Assembly (NCBI GenBank): GCA_035947875.1
Contig: DASZJQ010000030.1
Span: 1-9,788, forward strand
Source of the DNA: Bog-473 sp035947875
GTDB taxonomy: Bacteria > Actinomycetota > Acidimicrobiia > Acidimicrobiales > RAAP-2
Direction of reading: 5' to 3'
DNA length: 9,788 bases
Part shown: positions 5,682 through 9,788 of the stretch, piece by piece
Position numbering within the stretch: position 1 is the first letter of the stretch
Layout: every line of letters starts with the position of its first letter
The notes under the pieces: generated by a model
Told to the model about the DNA's origin: nothing
Seen by the model: only the letters and a program-made list of their open reading frames with translations
Databases searched by the model: none
Made by a program: the position numbers and the translations under genes

Positions 5682-7505
5682 ATGACCGACAGCCCCACAC
5701 CCTCGCCTGGCTCGGCCCCCTCGCCCGACTCGGCCGATTCGACCGCCGGTCCACAGCCCACCGCGTTGCGCAGCCACCTCTGTGGCGTCCTGCGCCCCGC
5801 CGACATCGGGAGCACGGTGCGCCTGTGCGGGTGGGTGAGCCGGCGTCGAGAGCACGGCGAGCATCTGGCCTTCGTCGACCTGCGCGACCACTCGGGGATC
5901 ATCCAGTGCGTGATCGACAACCTCGTCGAAGTCCGCAGTGAGTGGGTCATCCGCGTCAGCGGCACCGTGCGCCACCGTCCCGACGGCACGGTCAACGACC
6001 GCCTCGAGACGGGCGAGATCGAGATCGGCGACTGCACGGTCGAGATCCTCAACGAGGCGGAACCGCCACCCTTCTCGGTCGACGACCGGGACGACTCCGA
6101 CGAGCCGGTTCGTCTCCGCCACCGCTACATCGATCTGCGTCGCCCCCGCATGCAGCGGAACCTGCGCCTGCGGTCGCGGGTCAACGCCGCCATTCGCGCC
6201 GCCATGGACCGCCAGGGGTTCTGCGAGGTGGAGACGCCGTTGCTCTGGGCCCCGACCCCCGAAGGCTCACGCGAGTTCTCCGTGCCCAGCCGCCTCCACC
6301 ACGGCTCCTTCTACGCCCTACCCCAGAGCCCGCAGCTGGCCAAGCAGCTGCTCATGGTGGGTGGCTTCGACCGCTACTACCAGATTGCCCGCTGTCTGCG
6401 GGACGAGGACCTGCGGGCCGACCGCCAGTTCGAGTTCTCCCAACTCGACATGGAGGCCTCCTTCGTCTCCCAGGACGACGTGATGAACTTCGTCTCCGAG
6501 GCCGTGTTGGACGCGGCCGAGGCCGCCACCGGCGAGCGGCCACCGGAGATCGCCCGCATGACCTGGGCTGAGGCGCTGGACCGCTTCGGCACCGACAAAC
6601 CCGACCTGCGCTTCGGCATGGAGCTCGTCGACCTCACCGAGGAATTCGCCGGCACCGAGGTGCGGGCCTTCTCGTCGCCGGTGGTCAGGGCGCTCTGCGT
6701 ACCCGGCGGCGCTGCCCTGTCCCGTTCCCGGCTCGACGCATTGGTCGATCAGGCCAAGCAGTCGGGCGCGGCCGGCCTGGCCTGGTTCCGCGTCGTCCCC
6801 GCCGATACCGCGACGGGGACCGCCCTCGATTCGCCACTCGACCGCTTCCTCTCCGACCCCGAACGCGCCGCCATCCTGCAGAGAACGGGGGGAATGGAGG
6901 GCGACCTGATCCTGGCCGTCTCCGACGAGTACCACATCGCGAGCACGGTGCTCGGCTCCCTCCGGACGACCCTGGGCTCGCCCCCGGTGTCCGAGGGTCC
7001 GCACCGCTACGTCTGGGTGGTCGACTTCCCGATGTTCGACGGCACCGACGCCGAGGGCAATCCCCAGCCGGCCCACCACCCCTTCACCATGCCCTATGCG
7101 GACGATCTCGCCCTTCTGGATACCGATCCGTCCGCCGTGCGCTCCCAGGCCTACGACCTGGTCCTCAACGGGTGGGAGCTGGGATCGGGCAGCGTGCGTA
7201 TCCACCGCCGGGACATCCAGTCGCAGGTCTTCGACATCTTGGGCATCACCCCCGACGAGGCCGAGGCCCGCTTCGGCTTCCTGCTCGGCGCTTTCCGCTT
7301 TGGCGCCCCGCCGCACGCCGGCTTCGCCTTCGGCATCGACCGCCTGGTGGCCATTCTGGCCGGGGAGGAGAACATCCGCGAGGTCATCGCCTACCCGAAG
7401 ACACAGTCGGGGGCCGATCTCCTCACCGGTGCGCCGTCGCCCCTCCCGACGTCCAGCCTGGTGGAGTTGGGCATCCGGTTGGCCGAGCCGCCGGCCACGA
7501 CCTAG
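5682..7505 (+). CDS. aspS: Aspartyl-tRNA synthetase, bacterial type, probably non-discriminating
   Basis: Class IIb synthetase that attaches aspartate to tRNA-Asp. The 607 residues are slightly above the usual ~590 because of a Ser/Pro-rich leader (1-28). The OB-fold anticodon domain (about 32-130) follows, with GWVSRRREHGEH (50-61) and RPDGTVN (99-105). In studied bacterial enzymes, His and Gly at these two places mark AspRS that also mischarges tRNA-Asn, while E. coli has Leu and Lys; here they are H58 and G102. The catalytic core shows TPEGSREFSVPSR (192-204), ALPQSPQLAKQLLM (212-225), motif 2 around RCLRDEDLRADRQFEFSQLD (237-256), the bacterial insertion (GAD) domain (about 290-430), LNGWELGSGSVRIHRRD (495-511) and motif 3 GIDRLVAILAG (551-561). 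It starts 37 bp after hisS; AAAGGA lies 14 bases before the ATG, a poor spacing, so the start is less sure (TTG at 5766 would remove the leader). Confidence 0.96.
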   Translation: MTDSPTPSPGSAPSPDSADSTAGPQPTALRSHLCGVLRPADIGSTVRLCGWVSRRREHGEHLAFVDLRDHSGIIQCVIDNLVEVRSEWVIRVSGTVRHRPDGTVNDRLETGEIEIGDCTVEILNEAEPPPFSVDDRDDSDEPVRLRHRYIDLRRPRMQRNLRLRSRVNAAIRAAMDRQGFCEVETPLLWAPTPEGSREFSVPSRLHHGSFYALPQSPQLAKQLLMVGGFDRYYQIARCLRDEDLRADRQFEFSQLDMEASFVSQDDVMNFVSEAVLDAAEAATGERPPEIARMTWAEALDRFGTDKPDLRFGMELVDLTEEFAGTEVRAFSSPVVRALCVPGGAALSRSRLDALVDQAKQSGAAGLAWFRVVPADTATGTALDSPLDRFLSDPERAAILQRTGGMEGDLILAVSDEYHIASTVLGSLRTTLGSPPVSEGPHRYVWVVDFPMFDGTDAEGNPQPAHHPFTMPYADDLALLDTDPSAVRSQAYDLVLNGWELGSGSVRIHRRDIQSQVFDILGITPDEAEARFGFLLGAFRFGAPPHAGFAFGIDRLVAILAGEENIREVIAYPKTQSGADLLTGAPSPLPTSSLVELGIRLAEPPATT

Positions 7506-7507
7506 CT

Positions 7508-7529
7508 CGATCGTGACGCGATCGTGACG
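7508..7529. repeat. Perfect 11-bp tandem repeat before rarA
   Basis: CGATCGTGACG occurs twice head to tail (7508-7518 and 7519-7529), filling most of the 38-bp aspS-rarA gap. Each copy contains the palindrome CGATCG, one helical turn apart. It may be a slippage duplication or a protein site; nothing in the sequence decides. Confidence 0.85.
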
Positions 7530-7543
7530 CACCACCCCGGCCG

Positions 7544-8815
7544 ATGAGCGACAGCCTCTTCGCCGACGCCGCCAACCGGCAGCTCGAACGTCAGGCCCCG
7601 CTCGCCTCCCGTCTGCGCCCGCGCACGCTCGACGAGGTGGTCGGCCAGGAGCACCTGGTCGGCCCGGGCGCCCCCCTGCGGACGCTCGCCGAAAGCGACC
7701 GGGTCGGATCCGCCATCCTGTGGGGCCCGGCCGGCACCGGCAAGACGACCCTGGCCCGACTCCTGGCTGCCACGACGGCCAAGCACCTGGTCACCCTCTC
7801 GGCCACCGCCGCCGGCGTCAAAGATGTCCGTGAGGCCCTCACCGACGCCAAGCAGCGCCTGGGCGAGCAGGGCCAGGGCACCATGCTGTTCGTGGACGAG
7901 GTGCACCGCTTCAACAAGTCCCAACAGGACGTGCTGCTCCCCGCGGTCGAGGACGGGTTGGTGGTGCTCATCGGGGCCACCACGGAGAACCCTTTCTTCG
8001 AGGTGAACGCCCCGCTGCTCAGCCGGGCGTCCCTGTGGCGGCTGCACCCCCTCAGCCACGACAACTTGCGCACCCTCGTCCAGCGCGGTCTGGCCGCCGA
8101 AGAGGTCGACGCGGACGATGACGCCATCGAGGCCGTGGTGGCGGCCTGCGAGGGTGACGCCCGCGCCGCGCTGACCACGGTCGAGGTCGCCGCCGCCCTC
8201 GCCCGCGCCGCCGCCACCGATCCCACCGCTTCGGTGACCCTGACCATCGACGACATGTCCAAGGCACGCGACGGTCGTCTGTTCCATCAGGGGGCCGACG
8301 AGCACTACGACCAGATCTCGGCCCTGATCAAGAGCGTCCGCGGCTCTGATCCCGACGCCGGCCTGTACTGGATGTCCCGCATGATCGAAGGCGGCGAGGA
8401 CCCCCGCTTCCTGGCCCGGCGCATGGTCATCCTGGCCAGCGAGGACATCGGTCTGGCCGATCCCAACGCACTCCTTATCGCCGAGGCGGCGGCCCGGGCG
8501 GTCGAGTACGTCGGCCTGCCCGAAGCGGCCCTCAACCTGGCCGAAGCGGTCATCTATCTGGCCCGGGCCCCCAAATCCAATGCGGTGATCGTTGCCCTCG
8601 GTCGGGCCCAAGCCGACGTCCGTTCCGGCCTGCCCCAGGAAGTACCGACCCATCTGCGCGACGCCCACTACCAGGCGGCCTCCTCCCTCGGCCACGGCGA
8701 GGGTTACGTCTACCCGCATGACGACCCCACCGGCACGGTGCGCCAGCAGTACCGCCCCGACGCCCTCGAGGGCCACGTCTATTACGAGCCGACCCGGCGG
8801 GAGTCCAACGATTGA
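7544..8815 (+). CDS. rarA: Replication-associated recombination protein A (RarA/MgsA), AAA+ ATPase
   Basis: AAA+ ATPase of the clamp-loader clade (bacterial RarA, related to yeast Mgs1 and human WRNIP1), acting at stalled replication forks. The 423 residues match the family. The opening is typical (LFADAANRQLERQAPLASRL, then VGQEHLVGPG at 33-42). Walker A is GPAGTGKTT (61-69), Walker B MLFVDEVHRFNKSQQD (114-129) with D118-E119, sensor 1 is in GATTENP (144-150), and the arginine finger is R161 in LLSRA. The C-terminal tetramerisation region carries the family blocks YDQISALIKSVRGSDPDAGL (255-274), RRMVILASEDIGLADP (292-307), YLARAPKSNA (338-347) and VPTHLRDAHY (367-376). All motor residues are present, so it should be active. 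It starts 38 bp after aspS with no clear Shine-Dalgarno before the ATG, so translation may depend on upstream ribosomes. The position between aspS and alaS is conserved in Actinobacteria and is not evidence of a tRNA role. Confidence 0.95.
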   Translation: MSDSLFADAANRQLERQAPLASRLRPRTLDEVVGQEHLVGPGAPLRTLAESDRVGSAILWGPAGTGKTTLARLLAATTAKHLVTLSATAAGVKDVREALTDAKQRLGEQGQGTMLFVDEVHRFNKSQQDVLLPAVEDGLVVLIGATTENPFFEVNAPLLSRASLWRLHPLSHDNLRTLVQRGLAAEEVDADDDAIEAVVAACEGDARAALTTVEVAAALARAAATDPTASVTLTIDDMSKARDGRLFHQGADEHYDQISALIKSVRGSDPDAGLYWMSRMIEGGEDPRFLARRMVILASEDIGLADPNALLIAEAAARAVEYVGLPEAALNLAEAVIYLARAPKSNAVIVALGRAQADVRSGLPQEVPTHLRDAHYQAASSLGHGEGYVYPHDDPTGTVRQQYRPDALEGHVYYEPTRRESND

Positions 8816-8867
8816 GCAGGCGCGCCAGAGCCGGCGACGTGGCCCGACGGCGCGTTGCGGCCTCCTC

Positions 8868-8892
8868 GGGGCCTTCCCGGGGCCTTCCCGGG
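8868..8892. repeat. 11-bp tandem repeat forming a GC hairpin after rarA
   Basis: GGGGCCTTCCC occurs twice head to tail (8868-8878 and 8879-8889). Across the junction, CCCGGG (8876-8881) pairs with CCCGGG (8887-8892) over the loop GCCTT, giving a six-pair all-GC stem. It lies 52 bases past the rarA stop and before the alaS promoter, where it could slow or end transcription of the upstream operon, but no T-tract follows, so the terminator role is only a possibility. The remainder of 8816-8918 shows nothing else I can support. Confidence 0.6.
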
Positions 8893-8918
8893 ACTCCAGA
8901 ACCCCGGCGCATCGCCAT

Positions 8919-8930
8919 TAAGCTGCGCTA
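8919..8930 (+). promoter_or_regulatory. Probable leaderless promoter of alaS
   Basis: The -10-like hexamer TAAGCT (8919-8924) is followed by six bases (GCGCTA) and then the alaS ATG, exactly the relA geometry. No Shine-Dalgarno is present before the ATG, which favours a leaderless mRNA. No convincing -35 is seen. Confidence 0.5.
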
Positions 8931-9788
8931 ATGGACGCCAATGAACTGCGGGCGGCCTTCACGCGCTACTTCACCGACCGGGGGCACGTGGCGGTTCCCT
9001 CGGCCAGCCTGATTCCCCACGACCCGACGGTGCTCTTCAACATCGCCGGCATGATCCCGTTCAAGCCCTATTTCGTGGGCGACGAATCGGCGCCCTGGCC
9101 CCGGGCCACCAGCATCCAGAAGTGTTTCCGCACGCCCGATATCGACATCATCGGCACGGACACCTACCACTGCACCTTCTTCGAGATGCTGGGCAATTTC
9201 AGCTTCGGTGACTACTTCAAGGAAGAGGCCATCCCCATGGCCTGGGAGCTGTTGACCGAGATCTTCGGGCTCGACGGCGACCGCCTCTGGGTCACGGTGC
9301 ACGAGAGCGACGACGAGGCCGAGCAGATCTGGGTCGACAAGGTGGGGGTGCCGGCCGGGCGGATCCAGCGCATGGGTGATGAGGACAACTGGTGGGGGAT
9401 GGGCGACACCGGGCCGTGCGGCCCGGATTCGGAGATCTTCATCGACAAGGGACCGGCCTACGGCGAGGACGGCGGGCCCAAATTCGGCGCTGAGCAGCGC
9501 TTCGTCGAATTGTGGAACCTGGTGTTCATGCATCTGAACCGGGCGGCCGATGGCAGCCTCACCGAGCTGCCCCACAAGAACATCGACACCGGTGCGGGCC
9601 TCGAGCGGATCCTGCCCCTGTTACAGGGGCTCGACTCGATTTTCGACACCGATCTGTTCCTGCCGATCATCGACGAGGCGGCCTCCATCTGCGGGATCGC
9701 CTACGGCCAGGACGCGAAGACCGATGTGGCTCTGCGCGTCATGGCCGACCACGCCCGGGCCATGACCATGCTGGTGGGTGACGGCGTG
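8931..9788 (+). CDS. alaS: Alanyl-tRNA synthetase, N-terminal part (3' end outside window)
   Basis: Charges tRNA-Ala with alanine. The first 286 residues are present; the family is usually about 870-900, so the tRNA-recognition, editing and C-Ala domains lie beyond the right edge. The frame has no stop up to the last base. The class II catalytic core is clear: FNIAGMIPFKPYFVG (36-50), RATSIQKCFRT (58-68), motif 2 FFEMLGNFSFGDYFKEEAI (83-101), WVTVHESDDEAEQIW (120-134), DTGPCGPDSEI (159-169), ELWNLVFM (193-200), motif 3 NIDTGAGLERI (217-227) and MADHARAMTMLVGDG (271-285). The start is set by the MDANELRAAFTRYF opening typical of AlaRS and by the upstream -10 box. It follows rarA by 115 bp and probably has its own promoter while still able to receive read-through. 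Codon 231 is TTA, the only TTA codon I find in the genes of this window. Confidence 0.97.
   Translation, partial: MDANELRAAFTRYFTDRGHVAVPSASLIPHDPTVLFNIAGMIPFKPYFVGDESAPWPRATSIQKCFRTPDIDIIGTDTYHCTFFEMLGNFSFGDYFKEEAIPMAWELLTEIFGLDGDRLWVTVHESDDEAEQIWVDKVGVPAGRIQRMGDEDNWWGMGDTGPCGPDSEIFIDKGPAYGEDGGPKFGAEQRFVELWNLVFMHLNRAADGSLTELPHKNIDTGAGLERILPLLQGLDSIFDTDLFLPIIDEAASICGIAYGQDAKTDVALRVMADHARAMTMLVGDGV
9614..9630 (+). repeat. Perfect 17-bp inverted repeat inside alaS
   Basis: GCCCCTGTTACAGGGGC is symmetrical about the central T, giving a seven-pair stem with a TTA loop. The loop is the in-frame TTA (Leu231). The repeat ends abruptly on both sides. It could be chance in a GC-rich gene or an mRNA hairpin within the coding region. 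Confidence 0.8.

Noticed and set aside
6318..7535. Minus-strand open frame (405 codons) antisense to aspS
   Set aside because: Same shadow pattern; no ribosome binding site or family motif found, and aspS is intact.
7502..8776. Minus-strand open frame (424 codons) covering nearly all of rarA
   Set aside because: A shadow created by high GC at third codon positions; Gly/Val/Asp/His-rich with no recognisable domain, while rarA is complete on the + strand.
8816..8930. T-box or other tRNA-sensing leader before alaS
   Set aside because: The gap is short, has no T-box-like sequence, and the promoter signature puts the transcript start at the ATG.
8931..9788. Possible truncated alaS
   Set aside because: The frame has no stop and is cut only by the window edge; motifs are complete up to that point.

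Overview
This is a core, high-GC, tightly packed bacterial chromosome segment. Gene content, order and codon use point to Actinomycetota. The sequence style (for example FNMYQSLHT in Rel, and a non-discriminating-type AspRS) and the probable leaderless promoters suggest Acidimicrobiia or a relative, but the lineage is an inference from memory of family sequences, not a database match.

Layout, left to right: the 3' part of secF (protein export, + strand, 5' end outside the window); a 99-bp convergent gap with a direct repeat and hairpins; a reverse-strand GNAT-fold acetyltransferase of 257 codons; a 170-bp divergent intergenic region; then a same-strand run of relA (bifunctional ppGpp synthetase/hydrolase), hisS (HisRS), aspS (AspRS), rarA (AAA+ replication-fork ATPase) and alaS (AlaRS, cut by the right edge). 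relA and hisS are 2 bp apart, hisS and aspS 37 bp, aspS and rarA 38 bp. The 115-bp gap before alaS holds a tandem repeat/hairpin and a probable new promoter.

The order secDF - rel - hisS - aspS - rarA - alaS is a known actinobacterial neighbourhood (M. tuberculosis keeps secD, secF, apt, relA, hisS, aspS, an AAA ATPase and alaS in this order over a longer stretch). It is shorter here: apt is missing between secF and relA and a reversed GNAT gene occupies the slot. The cyclophilin and metallohydrolase genes that often lie between rel and hisS are also missing. Functionally, the run joins tRNA charging (His, Asp, Ala) to the alarmone enzyme that reads uncharged tRNA on ribosomes, plus a fork-rescue ATPase.

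No tRNA, rRNA, CRISPR, insertion sequence, phage gene or toxin/defence module was seen. I do not find a new biological system here. The items most worth checking are two identical-geometry leaderless promoter signatures (relA and alaS), residues predicting that AspRS also charges tRNA-Asn, the GNAT-for-apt replacement, and the window's only TTA codon, which sits at the centre of a perfect inverted repeat in alaS.
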